Source: Rhodobacteraceae bacterium DSL-40
GTDB taxonomy: Bacteria; Pseudomonadota; Alphaproteobacteria; Rhodobacterales; Rhodobacteraceae
DNA length: 64,000 bases
Reading direction: 5' to 3'
Assembly: GCA_003258405.1 (NCBI GenBank)
Contig: QKPN01000005.1
Location: 212,643 to 276,642 of the forward strand
The translations under genes were made by a program, and so were the position numbers. The notes under the pieces are model-generated. The model was given only the letters and a program-made list of their open reading frames with translations, was not told the origin of the DNA and did no database searches. Below, in pieces: positions 17,394 through 26,563 of the stretch (position 1 is the first letter of the stretch; each line of letters opens with the position of its first letter).

Positions 17394-19007
17394 GTGCCGA
17401 CTAAGTTCCAGACTCTGTGGGAAGGCCTCGAGCCGCGCCAGCGCATCGTCGCGATCCTGGCGGTTCTGGCCATCTTTGCCACCATGTTCGGGATCAGCCG
17501 CGTCGCAACCGCGCCCGACATGGCTCTGCTCTATTCCGGACTGGACGATTCCGCGGCCGGTGAGGTCGTTGCGGCGCTTGAGGCCGACGGGGTCAAGTTC
17601 GACGTGCGCGACAGCTCGATCTATGTCGACCGGGCCGAGCGTGACCGCCTGCGCATGGATCTGGCCGCGGACGGTCTGCCGTCGGGCGGGCCCGCGGGCT
17701 ACGAGATCCTCGACGGGCTGACCGGGTTCGGTACCACGAGCCAGATGTTCGACGCGGCCTACTGGCGGGCGAAGGAGGGCGAACTTGCCCGCACCATCGT
17801 CGCCTCGCCGAATGTGCGTGCGGCGCGCGTCCATATCGCAAATCCGATATCGCAGCCCTTCTCGCGCGCCCAGACCGCCTCCGCGGCCGTCACCGTGACG
17901 ATGACGAACGGGGCGCTTGACCAGAAGCAGGCCGAGGCGATCCGCTATCTTGTCTCTTCCGCCGTGGCCGGGCTGACGCCCGAGGAGGTTGCGGTGATCG
18001 ACTCGGCGCGCGGCGTCGTGCTCACCGGCGACGAGGATGAGCTTGCCCGCGCCGGTGTCACCAAGCCGGACGAGCGCGCGGAAAAGCTGCGCAAGAACAT
18101 CGAGCGCCTGCTTGAGGCGCGCGTCGGCCGCGGCAAGGCGATCGTCGAGGTGAATGTCGATGCCAACATGGACAGCCAGACCATCACCGAACGCCGCGTC
18201 GACCCCGACAGCCGCGTCGCGATCAGCTCCGAGACCGAACAGAGCTCGGAGAATTCCACCGGCACCAGCCCCGGCGTCACGGTCGCGAGCAATCTGCCTG
18301 ACGGGGATGTGCAGGGTGGGGGCGGCGAGAACAACCGGTCCTCGAACCAGCAGCGCGAACGGCAGAATTTCGATGTCTCCGAGACCCGCAGCGAGCGGGT
18401 GATCCTGCCGGGCCAGGTCCGGCGCATCAATGTGGCCGTCATGGTCGACGGCATCATCAACACCGCCGCGGACGGCACGCAGCAATGGCAGCCGCGCCCG
18501 GCCGACGAGATGGAGACGCTGCGCCAGCTGGTGCAGACCGCCGCCGGTTTCGATGCCGAGCGCGGTGATACCGTGACGATCGAGTCGCTTCAGTTCACCG
18601 CGCCACCGGATCAGGGCACGCTGGTGGAATCGGGGCAGGAGGGTTTCCTCAGGGCCTATGGCGCACGGCTGATCCAGGTCGGCGTGCTCGCCGGAATCAT
18701 CATCGCGCTCATCTTCTTCGTGCTGCGGCCGATGATGAGCCGGCAACCCGCTCCGGTGATGGCCGAGCTTTCCGGCGTCGATCCCGACCTGCTCGGGCGT
18801 CCGGAAGGACAGGCCGAGCCCGCGCGGATCACCGCCGAGATGACCGACGAGGCAGCCGACGACATCCTCGACGAGCTGCCCGCCAACAGCCTCAGCAAGA
18901 TTGACCGGCTTCGCGACGTGATCTCGAGCCGGAGCGACGATTCCGCGCGTGTCCTGCGGAGTTGGATCGAAGCCCCAGAAGGTCAGAAGGAGCCAGCAGG
19001 GTCATGA
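17394..19007 (+). CDS. fliF: Flagellar M-ring protein FliF
   Basis: A 537-residue MS-ring protein, the inner-membrane foundation of the flagellum. Two membrane helices (about residues 17-36 and 420-442) flank the ring-building domains. It contains LLYSGLDDSAAGEVVAALE and the YscJ/FliF-like ARVHIA motif; the C-terminal tail (ADDILDELP) is where FliG docks. The start must be GTG at 17394 because an in-frame stop lies at 17385-17387. A seven-codon ORF with its own ATG (17381-17404) overlaps this start. It is the first gene of fliF-fliH-fliN-fliP-fliG, all overlapping by a few bases. Confidence 0.93.
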   Translation: MPTKFQTLWEGLEPRQRIVAILAVLAIFATMFGISRVATAPDMALLYSGLDDSAAGEVVAALEADGVKFDVRDSSIYVDRAERDRLRMDLAADGLPSGGPAGYEILDGLTGFGTTSQMFDAAYWRAKEGELARTIVASPNVRAARVHIANPISQPFSRAQTASAAVTVTMTNGALDQKQAEAIRYLVSSAVAGLTPEEVAVIDSARGVVLTGDEDELARAGVTKPDERAEKLRKNIERLLEARVGRGKAIVEVNVDANMDSQTITERRVDPDSRVAISSETEQSSENSTGTSPGVTVASNLPDGDVQGGGGENNRSSNQQRERQNFDVSETRSERVILPGQVRRINVAVMVDGIINTAADGTQQWQPRPADEMETLRQLVQTAAGFDAERGDTVTIESLQFTAPPDQGTLVESGQEGFLRAYGARLIQVGVLAGIIIALIFFVLRPMMSRQPAPVMAELSGVDPDLLGRPEGQAEPARITAEMTDEAADDILDELPANSLSKIDRLRDVISSRSDDSARVLRSWIEAPEGQKEPAGS

Positions 19008-19627
19008 GTAATTTCCGCTTCCCGACATTTTCCCCCGATCCCGAGCCGAAGCCCGCTGTCGTGGAAGACAACACGGCCGAAGAACTGGAGAAGCAGCTTC
19101 AGGCGGCCCGTGAGGAAGCCTACCAAGCCGGTTTCATCGACGGCCAGGCCGAGGCGACCGACTCCCATCTCGCCGATCAGAGCCGGCTCACCAGCGAACT
19201 CGTCGAGGCGCTCTGCGACGCGGGGATGACCAACGAGGCGGCCCGCATGCACGTGGCTGCCAGCATCGCGCCGCTGATCGAGGCGATCGCCCTTGCCATC
19301 GCGCCGAGCCTTGCGGATGCAGGCATGCTCGGCGAGGTCAGCCGGATCGTCAGTGATGCGATCGAGAGCGCGCCGAAGGCCCGCCCGCGCATCCGCTGCG
19401 CCCATGAGCTCGCCGTGCCGTTGCAGCGTCTGGTCGAGGAACGCGAGATCTCCGCCGAAATCGAGGAGGCCCCGGAGCTGCTGCCGCGCGAGGCGCAGAT
19501 CTTCTGGGATCAGGGCTACGACCAGATCGATCTCGACGCCTGCATCGCCCGCATCCGGGAGGTGCTGTCTGCCCATTTTAGTCAGGACAACGGGAGCGAG
19601 CAGCATGAGCGACGCGGATACGCATGA
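19004..19627 (+). CDS. fliH: FliH-like flagellar export accessory protein
   Basis: A 207-residue soluble protein. The central helical segment (about 20-60; EELEKQLQAAREEAYQAGFIDGQAEA) contains the AxxxGxxxG-like register seen in FliH, and the C-terminal part resembles the FliH/V-ATPase E-subunit fold. FliH binds and restrains the export ATPase FliI; no fliI is present in this window. The start ATG overlaps the fliF stop (ATGA), and the end overlaps fliN by 23 bases. Overall similarity to classical FliH is weak, so the call leans on position between fliF and fliN. Confidence 0.72.
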   Translation: MSNFRFPTFSPDPEPKPAVVEDNTAEELEKQLQAAREEAYQAGFIDGQAEATDSHLADQSRLTSELVEALCDAGMTNEAARMHVAASIAPLIEAIALAIAPSLADAGMLGEVSRIVSDAIESAPKARPRIRCAHELAVPLQRLVEEREISAEIEEAPELLPREAQIFWDQGYDQIDLDACIARIREVLSAHFSQDNGSEQHERRGYA

Positions 19628-20000
19628 GCCGGAGGGGCCGGACGCGGCGGCCCCCGGAGACGAGATCGAGGCGCGCGCAGCGGGCACCGGCCCGGCGGCC
19701 GCCCAGGCGCCGGCCGAGCCCGAGGGGCGTGAAAAGCCCGGCAAGGGCCGCTCCGGCGCCTTTCTGGGCGTTCCGATCGAGATCACCATTTCGGTCGGCA
19801 AGGCGCGTCCGCTCGTCAGTGAGCTTGTCGAACTGCGCCGCGATTCGGTCCTGTCGCTCGATTCCTCCATCGACGATCCGGTCGAACTCTATATCGGCGA
19901 CCGGCTGATCGCGCGCGGCGAACTGCAGGAGATCGGGGACGGCTCCGGCCGGCTCGGGGTCCGGTTGACCGAGGTGGCCGACTTCTCGAATGACGTCTGA
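19605..20000 (+). CDS. fliN: Flagellar motor switch protein FliN
   Basis: A 131-residue C-ring subunit. A disordered acidic and Ala/Pro-rich N-terminus of about 50 residues precedes the compact SpoA/FliN domain: GVPIEITISVGKA, LLELRRDSVLSLD-type strand, and VELYIGDRLIARGELQEI. FliN forms the base of the switch complex and docks the export apparatus. It overlaps the fliH end by 23 bases and fliP by 11, showing tight translational coupling. Confidence 0.9.
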   Translation: MSDADTHEPEGPDAAAPGDEIEARAAGTGPAAAQAPAEPEGREKPGKGRSGAFLGVPIEITISVGKARPLVSELVELRRDSVLSLDSSIDDPVELYIGDRLIARGELQEIGDGSGRLGVRLTEVADFSNDV

Positions 20001-20748
20001 CAGCCTCCCTTTCCGGATCTCACTCCTCGGCGCGTCCGTAGCGTCGGCCGCGATCCTGCTCTGGGCCGGGCCGGCGCTTGCGCAGCAGATCTCGATCGAC
20101 CTCGGCGACGGGCAATCCTTCAGCCTGCGCACGGTCCAGCTGATCATCCTGATAACGCTGCTGAGCCTCGCGCCGGGGCTCGCGATCATGGTCACCTGCT
20201 TTCCTTTCATGGTGACGGTGCTCTCGATCCTGCGGCAGGCGATCGGCGTCACCCAGGCGCCGCCCAACATGATGATCATCAGCCTGGCGCTGTTTCTGAG
20301 CTACTTCGTGATGGAGCCGGTCTTCGATGAGGCCTGGACCGCGGGGATCGCGCCGATGGTCGCCGGGGAGATCACGCCGGAGCAGGCGTTCGCGCCGACT
20401 ATGGCACCTTTTCGCGCCTTCATGGAGGGCCGCGTCGAGCCCCGCACCCTCGAGATCCTCACCGAAGCCGCGCCGCGCCGCCAGGAGACGGCCGACGGCT
20501 CGGTGCCGCTTGCAACCCTCGTGCCGGCCTTTCTGCTGAGCGAGATCAAGCGCGGCTTCGAGATCGGCTTCCTTCTCTTCCTGCCCTTCCTGGTGATCGA
20601 CCTCGTGATCGCCGCCATTCTCATGTCGATGGGGATGATGATGGTGCCGCCCGCCATCGTCTCGCTGCCCTTCAAGCTCGCCTTCTTCGTCGTCGCGGAT
20701 GGCTGGAGCCTGCTCGCGGGCGCCCTTGTCAGGAGTTACACCCAATGA
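19990..20748 (+). CDS. fliP: Flagellar type III export gate protein FliP
   Basis: A 252-residue polytopic membrane protein of the export gate. A cleavable signal sequence (SLLGASVASAAILLWAGPALA) is followed by the FliP signatures LLSLAPGLAIMVTCF, TVLSILRQAIGVTQAPPN and the C-terminal FLPFLVIDLVIAAILMSMGM. Together with FliQ and FliR (not in this window) it forms the secretion pore. The start ATG lies inside the end of fliN, and the stop overlaps the fliG start. Confidence 0.96.
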   Translation: MTSDSLPFRISLLGASVASAAILLWAGPALAQQISIDLGDGQSFSLRTVQLIILITLLSLAPGLAIMVTCFPFMVTVLSILRQAIGVTQAPPNMMIISLALFLSYFVMEPVFDEAWTAGIAPMVAGEITPEQAFAPTMAPFRAFMEGRVEPRTLEILTEAAPRRQETADGSVPLATLVPAFLLSEIKRGFEIGFLLFLPFLVIDLVIAAILMSMGMMMVPPAIVSLPFKLAFFVVADGWSLLAGALVRSYTQ

Positions 20749-21878
20749 GCGACGCCGCCACCGTTTCGGAAAACGCCCTTGCCACCGTGCTGTCGCGGGG
20801 AGAGCTGGCGCTTGCCCCGCGCGGCGAGGAGCGCAACCGGTTGCCGGCCACGATCGAGCCCAAGCGGCCCGTCAGCACCGAGAGCCTCTCGCAGATCCAG
20901 AAGGCCGCGGTCGTGCTTGCGGCCATCGGTCCGGAGCTCGCCTCCGGCTGCCTTCGCGAGCTTGCCGAAGAGGACATGGAGCGGATCGCCCGCACCCTCG
21001 GGGCGCTCGGCAAGGTCAGCCAGGACCTGCTCGACGCAGTGATCATCGAGTTTCTTGAAGCGCTGACCACCGGGCTTGAGCTGAGCGGGGGTGAGCGCGT
21101 CACCCGAGAGCTGCTCGCCGGCCTCATTCCCGACGACGAGATCGACCGCATCCTCGGCTCGATTCCGGCGGCGAAGGGGCGTGGCGTGTGGGAGCGACTG
21201 AACGCAGCCCCGATCAAGGCGCTCGCGGCCTTCCTCGGGGTAGAGCATCCGCAGACCGTTGCGGTCATCGTCACCGAGCTGCGGCCGGAGGTCGCTGCGA
21301 GCGTGCTCGGCGAACTCGACCGCAATTTCGCCCAGTCTGTCGTGCTGCGGCTTGCACGCATCCCCTCGATGGACAAGGCGGTTGCCAATGCCATGAAGAC
21401 GGCCATCGACCGGGATTTCCTCTCGGTGCTGCAGAGCACGCTCAGCAAGCGCCGCCCGGCCGAACTGATCGCGGCCCTGATGAACAACATCTCGAGCGAT
21501 GTGCGCGAGGGCTTCCTCGGCTTCCTCGAAAGCAAGAACGAACAGCTCGCGCTCGAGGTCCAGCGGACCATGTTCACCTTCGACGACATCGCCACGCGGC
21601 TCAACTCTCGCGATGTTTCGAGCGTGCTGCGCGAAATGGACGAGGAAGAGGTGCTCAAGGCGCTCAAGCGCGGCCAGCAGCAGCAAAGCGCGACCGTAGA
21701 TTTCATCATCTCGAATCTCGCACGCCGTCTCGCGGAGCGCTACACCGAGGATCTTGCCGCCATGCCGCCGGTGCCCGCCAAGGAGGGCGAGGCCGCCCAG
21801 ATCGAGCTCACCAAGATCATTCTCGAGATGTCGAACCGCGGCACGATTCAGCTGCTCGAGCTGGAATCCGGCGCGTGA
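20745..21878 (+). CDS. fliG: Flagellar motor switch protein FliG
   Basis: A 377-residue rotor protein that binds FliF at its N-terminus and meets MotA at its C-terminus. Diagnostic motifs are EHPQTVAVIV near residue 165 and FTFDDIATRL with VLREMDEEEV in the torque-generating domain. An N-terminal extension of about 50 residues precedes the usual start region (LSQIQKAAVVLAAIG), and the C-terminus is about 20 residues longer than in enterics. It overlaps the fliP stop (ATGA). Its place after fliP rather than directly after fliF is a less usual order. Confidence 0.9.
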   Translation: MSDAATVSENALATVLSRGELALAPRGEERNRLPATIEPKRPVSTESLSQIQKAAVVLAAIGPELASGCLRELAEEDMERIARTLGALGKVSQDLLDAVIIEFLEALTTGLELSGGERVTRELLAGLIPDDEIDRILGSIPAAKGRGVWERLNAAPIKALAAFLGVEHPQTVAVIVTELRPEVAASVLGELDRNFAQSVVLRLARIPSMDKAVANAMKTAIDRDFLSVLQSTLSKRRPAELIAALMNNISSDVREGFLGFLESKNEQLALEVQRTMFTFDDIATRLNSRDVSSVLREMDEEEVLKALKRGQQQQSATVDFIISNLARRLAERYTEDLAAMPPVPAKEGEAAQIELTKIILEMSNRGTIQLLELESGA

Positions 21879-21894
21879 CATGGCCGCGGCGAAA

Positions 21895-21930
21895 CAGGCG
21901 GATTATGGCTTGCGTTTCTCAATCCGCCTG
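21895..21930. terminator. Perfect 10-base inverted repeat after fliG
   Basis: CAGGCGGATT (21895-21904) and AATCCGCCTG (21921-21930) are exact reverse complements around a 16-base loop. It lies 17 bases past the fliG stop and 84 bases before the SciP/CtrA-like gene. There is no U-run, so it could be a Rho-assisted terminator, an mRNA-protecting hairpin, or an operator for the downstream regulator. Confidence 0.5.
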
Positions 21931-22013
21931 TCAGCGGCCTCCGGGAAGGATATGAGAGGCGCGATCGCGCGCTGGAAGATGAAAACCGGCGCAATCTGTC
22001 AGGGACATGAGGC

Positions 22014-22688
22014 ATGACTTTCGACTACCGGTTCCGCAGAGGCGGAGCGCAGCCAGATCGGGTGCCAGCGCCGGGAGATACCGGTCCGCGCCGCCCGATG
22101 ATCGTCCGCAAGCTCAAGGCGCAGGATGACATGGCCGCGTGCAGGGGCGAGATGCGCCGGAACGAGGCCAGACATCCTGCACCCGAGCCATTGCCCGAAC
22201 CGGGGGTGCGCTGGACCCGCCAGCGCAAGCACGCGGTGATCCAGGGCATCGAACGCGGGCAGATCGCGGCGGACGAGGCCTGCCGCCGCTATGGTCTTTC
22301 CACGGATGAGCTGGCCGAGTGGCGCAGTGCGAGCGCGACGGGTGGCCGGCCGCCGGTGGTCTGGCGCCGGCGGCCGCAGACGGTCACCTCCGGCATCCGG
22401 ACATTCGGTGCCGTCGAGATCGATCTCGATGCCGGGACGGTCCATATCGATGGCACGGTCCTGCCACTCTCGCCGTCGGAATGGCGTGTGCTGCAGGTCT
22501 TCGCCGAAGCCGATGGTGCGGTGGTGACGAGCGCGATGGTGATGGGCGCACTCTATTCGGGGCTCGACAAGGTCGCGACTCCGAAGATCGCCGATGTGCT
22601 GGTCTGGCGCCTGCGCCGCAAGCTTGGTGACGAGGCCCGAAGGCTCGTCGCAGTCTGGGGGCGCGGCTTCCAGCTCGTCCCCGACTGA
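22014..22688 (+). CDS. SciP-like (DUF1153) segment fused to a CtrA-like winged-helix domain
   Basis: A 224-residue predicted transcription regulator with two recognisable parts. Residues about 65-105 (RWTRQRKHAVIQGIERGQ... ACRRYGLSTDEL) match the helix-turn-helix of SciP, the small alphaproteobacterial CtrA inhibitor. Residues about 128-224 form an OmpR/PhoB-type winged helix whose end (GALYSGLDKV, KIADVLVWRLRRKL, VWGRGFQLV) follows the CtrA DNA-binding domain closely. No receiver domain or phospho-aspartate is present, so it is not a classical response regulator. It sits directly after fliG and probably tunes flagellar genes. The fusion is seen in the sequence; its action is inferred. The start ATG is preceded by TGAGGC. 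Confidence 0.8.
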   Translation: MTFDYRFRRGGAQPDRVPAPGDTGPRRPMIVRKLKAQDDMAACRGEMRRNEARHPAPEPLPEPGVRWTRQRKHAVIQGIERGQIAADEACRRYGLSTDELAEWRSASATGGRPPVVWRRRPQTVTSGIRTFGAVEIDLDAGTVHIDGTVLPLSPSEWRVLQVFAEADGAVVTSAMVMGALYSGLDKVATPKIADVLVWRLRRKLGDEARRLVAVWGRGFQLVPD

Positions 22689-22694
22689 AGCGCC

Positions 22695-23285
22695 TCAGCG
22701 CACGAGCCGCATCGTATCGCCCGAGATCTCGATCCGGGCGAAGTGGCGCAGATAGCTCATCCCGAGCAGCGAGGAATGCAGATCCCCGCCGCTGACTGAC
22801 GCCCGCACGTTGCGCTCGGTGAAGGGGCCGAGCGAGACAGTGCGGAGCACCACGGGCGCAATCGCAACCGGCCCGTTCGCCGTGCGCGCCCGGCCGCTAT
22901 AGTCGAGCGCCTCGGCGCCGATCCCGATCCGGGCCGCATCGGCACGGCTGAGCACGATCTGGCTCGCGCCGGTATCCACGACGAGGGTGACGGGCACGCC
23001 ATCGAGCGCGAGGGTCGCTCGGAAATGGCCGTCGGTATCGCGGCGGAGTTCGACGGTGTCCCCGCTCACCTGCATCGCCGTTCGCGGCATCAGCTCTCGC
23101 CAGATCACGTCGCGGAAACCGTAGGCGATCACCGCCATCGCGAAGATCAGCACCCAGACCAGCACGTCACGCAACGTGCGCCCAAGCGAACGGCGCGCGG
23201 TGAAGAAATATCCGGCCACGAAGACGAGCAGGAGCGAGAGATAGGCGAGGCGGGCGATCGTGTCGGGATCGTCCAGCACGGCCAC
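22695..23285 (-). CDS. Membrane-anchored retropepsin-like aspartic protease (TIGR02281 type)
   Basis: A 196-residue protein. Two N-terminal membrane helices (about 12-30 and 40-58) precede a periplasmic retropepsin-fold domain with the catalytic motif VVDTGASQIVLS (about residue 105) and the family's C-terminal LLGMSYLRHF. Such proteins occur widely in alphaproteobacteria as single-domain, dimer-forming clan AA proteases of unknown substrate. The start codon is GTG at 23285. It ends an ABC-F/marC/protease operon, seven bases after marC, and converges on the SciP/CtrA-like gene with six bases between stops. Confidence 0.87.
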   Translation of the reverse strand: MAVLDDPDTIARLAYLSLLLVFVAGYFFTARRSLGRTLRDVLVWVLIFAMAVIAYGFRDVIWRELMPRTAMQVSGDTVELRRDTDGHFRATLALDGVPVTLVVDTGASQIVLSRADAARIGIGAEALDYSGRARTANGPVAIAPVVLRTVSLGPFTERNVRASVSGGDLHSSLLGMSYLRHFARIEISGDTMRLVR

Positions 23286-23292
23286 GCGCGGC

Positions 23293-23916
23293 TCAGCCCG
23301 GAAGCAGGCCGAGATCCCCGAGCCCGTTCAGGACGAACTGGACGGAAAGCGCGGCGAGCAGGATGCCGAGAAGCCGGGTGACGACCACGATACCGGTATG
23401 ACCGAGGACGCGCTCGATGACCCCACCGAGGCTGAAGAGCACGAAGACCACCGCAAGAACGAAGAACAGCACGCCATGGATCGCCGCAATCGCGGCATAA
23501 TCGCCCTGTACCTGGCTGGTGAGCAGCACCATGGTCGCAAGCGAGGCGGGCCCCGCAAGCAGCGGCATTGCCAGAGGAAACACCGAAGGATCGGGCGGCG
23601 CCTCGTTCGACTGCTTTTCGCGCCGCTCGCTTCGCCGCTCGAAGAGCATTTCGACCGCGATGAGGAAGAGCAGCAGCCCGCCCGAAATCCGGAATGCCGG
23701 CATCCCGATGCCGATGACGCCGAGCACGGAGTCGCCTCCGAGCCCGAAGAGCGTCAGCAGGCATCCGGCAATCACGATTGCGCGGATGGCGATCTTCCGG
23801 CGCTCGGCCTTGCTCATGCCGCTCGTGAGGGTCACGAAGATGGGGGTCGAGCCGATCGGATCCATCACGACGAAGAGCGTGACGAAGGTCGTGAAGAGCA
23901 GATCGGTCGAGATCAT
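23293..23916 (-). CDS. MarC family (UPF0056) integral membrane protein
   Basis: A 207-residue membrane protein with about six hydrophobic helices. It has the family hallmarks [17 protein letters not shown] at the N-terminus, [17 protein letters not shown] in the middle and [15 protein letters not shown]. MarC proteins were once linked to antibiotic resistance, but that was not upheld and their function is unknown. The start ATG overlaps the ABC-F stop (ATGA), so it is coupled to that gene. Confidence 0.9.
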   Translation of the reverse strand: MISTDLLFTTFVTLFVVMDPIGSTPIFVTLTSGMSKAERRKIAIRAIVIAGCLLTLFGLGGDSVLGVIGIGMPAFRISGGLLLFLIAVEMLFERRSERREKQSNEAPPDPSVFPLAMPLLAGPASLATMVLLTSQVQGDYAAIAAIHGVLFFVLAVVFVLFSLGGVIERVLGHTGIVVVTRLLGILLAALSVQFVLNGLGDLGLLPG

Positions 23917-25775
23917 GCCTCGCTCCCCGCGGCTTCCAGGCGTTCGAGGGCCGCCATCCAGAGCTCTTCCGCGCGAGAGAGCCCGTCGATCACCTCCGCG
24001 CGCTTCTTCTGGAGCTGCGCGATCTTCTCGGTGTCGCCGCGATCATAGGTCATCGGGTTGGCGAGCCGCGCGTCGATCGTCTCGCGCATCTCCTCGAGCT
24101 TGGCGACACGCGCCTCGCATTTCGCGACCTCCGCCCGGAGCGGTTGCAGTTCCGAGCGCGCGGCGCGCGGCCGGGCCTTCGGCTTCGTCTCGTTTCGCGC
24201 GCCGCCGTTGCCGCTGCGCTCACCGAGCAGGAGCCGCCGGTACGCCTCCATGTCGTCGTCGAAGCTCCTCACCGCGCCGTCCTTCACCAGCCAGAGCCGT
24301 TCGGCGACCAGCTCGACGAGATGCGGATCGTGGCTGACGAGGATGACAGCGCCGCCATATTCCGTCAGCGCCTGCACCAGCGCCTCGCGGCTCTCGATAT
24401 CGAGATGGTTCGTCGGCTCGTCGAGGATGATCATGTGCGGCGCATCGAGCGTCGCGAGCAGAAGCGAGAGGCGCGCCTTCTGCCCGCCCGAGAGCCGTCC
24501 GACCTCGGTCACCGCCACATCCGCTCCGAGACCGCCCGCCGCGAGCCGGCCGCGCAGCTTGGCCGGGGCTTCGTCAGGGCGCAGCCGCTGGAGGTGCTGG
24601 AGCGGTGTCTCGTCGAGATGCAGCTCGTCGACCTGATGCTGGGCGAAATAGCCGACACGCAGCTTCGAGGAGGCGATCTTGCGCCCCTTCATTGCCGGAA
24701 GCCGGTCCGCGAGCAGCTTCGAGAGCGTGGACTTGCCCTGGCCGTTCGCACCGAGAAGCGCAATGCGGTCGTCTTGGTCGATGCGGAGGTCGAGCCCCTT
24801 CAGCACCGGGCGTCCGTCGTAGCCGATCGAGACGTCCTCCAGCCGGATGATCGGCGGCGAGAGCTCCTCGGGCGTGGGGAAGTTGAAGGCCGCCACCTCG
24901 GTCTCGACCACGCCCGCGATCGGTTTCATCCGCTCGAGCGCCTTGATGCGGCTCTGGGCCTGACGGGCCTTCGACGCCTTGGCGCGGAACCGGTCGACGA
25001 AGGACTGCATGTGCTCCCGCGCGGCGTCCTGTTTCTTCTTTGCCGCCATCTGCTGCTCGAGGCGTGCGCGCCGCGTGTCGTCGAACGTGTCGTAATTGCC
25101 CTGGTAGAGCGTGAGCTTGCGATCGGAGAGATGGAGGATCGCACCGACCGAGCGGTTGAGCAGGTCACGGTCGTGGCTGATGACGAGCACGGTATGCGGA
25201 TAGCGCGCAAGGAAGGTCTCGAGCCAGATCGTGCCCTCGAGATCGAGATAGTTGGTCGGCTCGTCGAGCAGCAGGATATCGGGCCGGGAAAAGAGCACGC
25301 CCGCGAGCGCCACCCGCATCCGCCAGCCCCCCGAGAACTCGGAGCAGGCGCGGGCCTGCGCGGCGCTGTCGAAGCCGAGCCCGTTCAGGATTGCGGCCGC
25401 GCGCGCCTCCGCCGAGTGCGCCTCGATATCGGCAAGCCGCATCTGGATCTCTGCGATCTCGGTGGCATCGCGCGTCACCTCGGCACGCGCCATCAGGCTG
25501 GCGCGCTCGGTGTCGGCGGCCAGTACCGTGTCGAGCAGGCTCTCGTTCGTCGCGGGCGCTTCCTGCGCCACGCCGCCGATCCGGGCGCGGGACGCGACCT
25601 CGATCTCTCCGGCGTCGAGCGCAAGCTCACCGCGAATCAGCCGAAAAAGGGTCGTCTTGCCGGTGCCGTTGCGCCCGACGAAGCCAACCTTGTGCCCGGA
25701 AGGGATCATGGCCGAGGCGTCCTCGAAGAGACGCTTGCCTTCCAGTGTGAATCCGATATTCCTGAATGCCAGCAT
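23913..25775 (-). CDS. ABC-F family ATPase (Uup/YheS type)
   Basis: A 620-residue soluble ABC-F protein with two ABC cassettes and no membrane part. Walker A motifs are GRNGTGKTT (about residue 36) and GANGQGKST (about 320); signature motifs are [12 protein letters not shown] and [11 protein letters not shown]. The linker between cassettes is basic and helical, as for ribosome E-site-binding ABC-F proteins, and a C-terminal coiled coil (about 545-615) suggests the Uup/YheS branch. It should act on ribosomes, possibly resolving stalled translation. The start at MLAFRNIGF fits family N-termini; longer in-frame starts run into the ndk promoter region. Confidence 0.9.
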   Translation of the reverse strand: MLAFRNIGFTLEGKRLFEDASAMIPSGHKVGFVGRNGTGKTTLFRLIRGELALDAGEIEVASRARIGGVAQEAPATNESLLDTVLAADTERASLMARAEVTRDATEIAEIQMRLADIEAHSAEARAAAILNGLGFDSAAQARACSEFSGGWRMRVALAGVLFSRPDILLLDEPTNYLDLEGTIWLETFLARYPHTVLVISHDRDLLNRSVGAILHLSDRKLTLYQGNYDTFDDTRRARLEQQMAAKKKQDAAREHMQSFVDRFRAKASKARQAQSRIKALERMKPIAGVVETEVAAFNFPTPEELSPPIIRLEDVSIGYDGRPVLKGLDLRIDQDDRIALLGANGQGKSTLSKLLADRLPAMKGRKIASSKLRVGYFAQHQVDELHLDETPLQHLQRLRPDEAPAKLRGRLAAGGLGADVAVTEVGRLSGGQKARLSLLLATLDAPHMIILDEPTNHLDIESREALVQALTEYGGAVILVSHDPHLVELVAERLWLVKDGAVRSFDDDMEAYRRLLLGERSGNGGARNETKPKARPRAARSELQPLRAEVAKCEARVAKLEEMRETIDARLANPMTYDRGDTEKIAQLQKKRAEVIDGLSRAEELWMAALERLEAAGSEA

Positions 25776-25913
25776 GAAGCCGATTTGGCTTGCGCCATGA
25801 GGCTTGTCAACAACAGCCCGCCTGTGGCGCGCCGCGCTGCAGCAGATTCTCCCTTCCCCGGCCTTCGCCCGCGTGCTACCTGCCCGCCCGAACAACAAGG
25901 GACGCTACATCTC

Positions 25914-26336
25914 ATGGCGATTCAGAAAACCTTTTCGATCATCAAGCCGGACGCGACCCGGCGGAACCTGACCGGTGCGATCAACGCGAAGCTCGAGGCT
26001 GCCGGCCTGCGCATCATCGCCCAGAAGCGCATCCATCTTTCGCTGGCTCAGGCCGAAGCCTTCTACGCGGTCCACAAGGAACGCCCCTTCTTCGCCGAAC
26101 TGACCAAGTTCATGAGCTCCGAGCCGATCGTGGCGCAGGTTCTCGAGGGCGAAGACGCCATCGCGAAGAACCGCGAAGTCATGGGCGCGACCAACCCGGC
26201 TGATGCCGCGGACGGCACCATCCGCAAGGAATTCGCGCTTTCGATCGGCGAGAACTCGATCCACGGCTCCGACGGCCCGGACACGGCCGCGACCGAGATC
26301 GCCTATTTCTTCTCCGGCCTCGAGCTGGTCGGCTGA
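25914..26336 (+). CDS. ndk: Nucleoside diphosphate kinase
   Basis: A 140-residue cytosolic enzyme that transfers phosphate between nucleoside di- and triphosphates. It begins [20 protein letters not shown], carries the catalytic histidine in [16 protein letters not shown] context within [11 protein letters not shown] (His about 117), and has the Kpn-loop region [12 protein letters not shown]. Length is standard. It stands alone, divergent from the ABC-F gene, with a strong intrinsic terminator about 80 bases downstream. Confidence 0.97.
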   Translation: MAIQKTFSIIKPDATRRNLTGAINAKLEAAGLRIIAQKRIHLSLAQAEAFYAVHKERPFFAELTKFMSSEPIVAQVLEGEDAIAKNREVMGATNPADAADGTIRKEFALSIGENSIHGSDGPDTAATEIAYFFSGLELVG

Positions 26337-26416
26337 GAGCTGCTCCGGCGCCCTCTGCCAGCCGCCAAGGCATGAGGCAGAGCGCCTGAATACCCCCCGC
26401 GCGCCGCGCGAGGAGC

Positions 26417-26443
26417 AACGCCCGCCTCCCGGAGGCGGGCGTT
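26417..26443 (+). terminator. Intrinsic terminator after ndk
   Basis: Thirteen bases at 26417-26429 pair exactly with 26431-26443 around a single central base, giving a very GC-rich stem. It is followed by TGCGTTT, a short T-rich stretch. It ends ndk transcription about 80 bases past the stop and 120 bases before dnaX. Confidence 0.9.
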
Positions 26444-26563
26444 TGCGTTTGAGGCCCTTCCGGCATTGAAGCTGCCGTCTTCCGGCCCGGGTTGCGGGTC
26501 TGCCCTTGCTCCGGTCTTCGCGCCCGCCTAGGGTGCGGCAAACGAGCAACTCCCGGATCCCCC

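Noticed and set aside
17064..18746. A 560-codon minus-strand frame over fliL and fliF
   Set aside because: It is antisense to fliF, whose motifs are clear, and has no support of its own.
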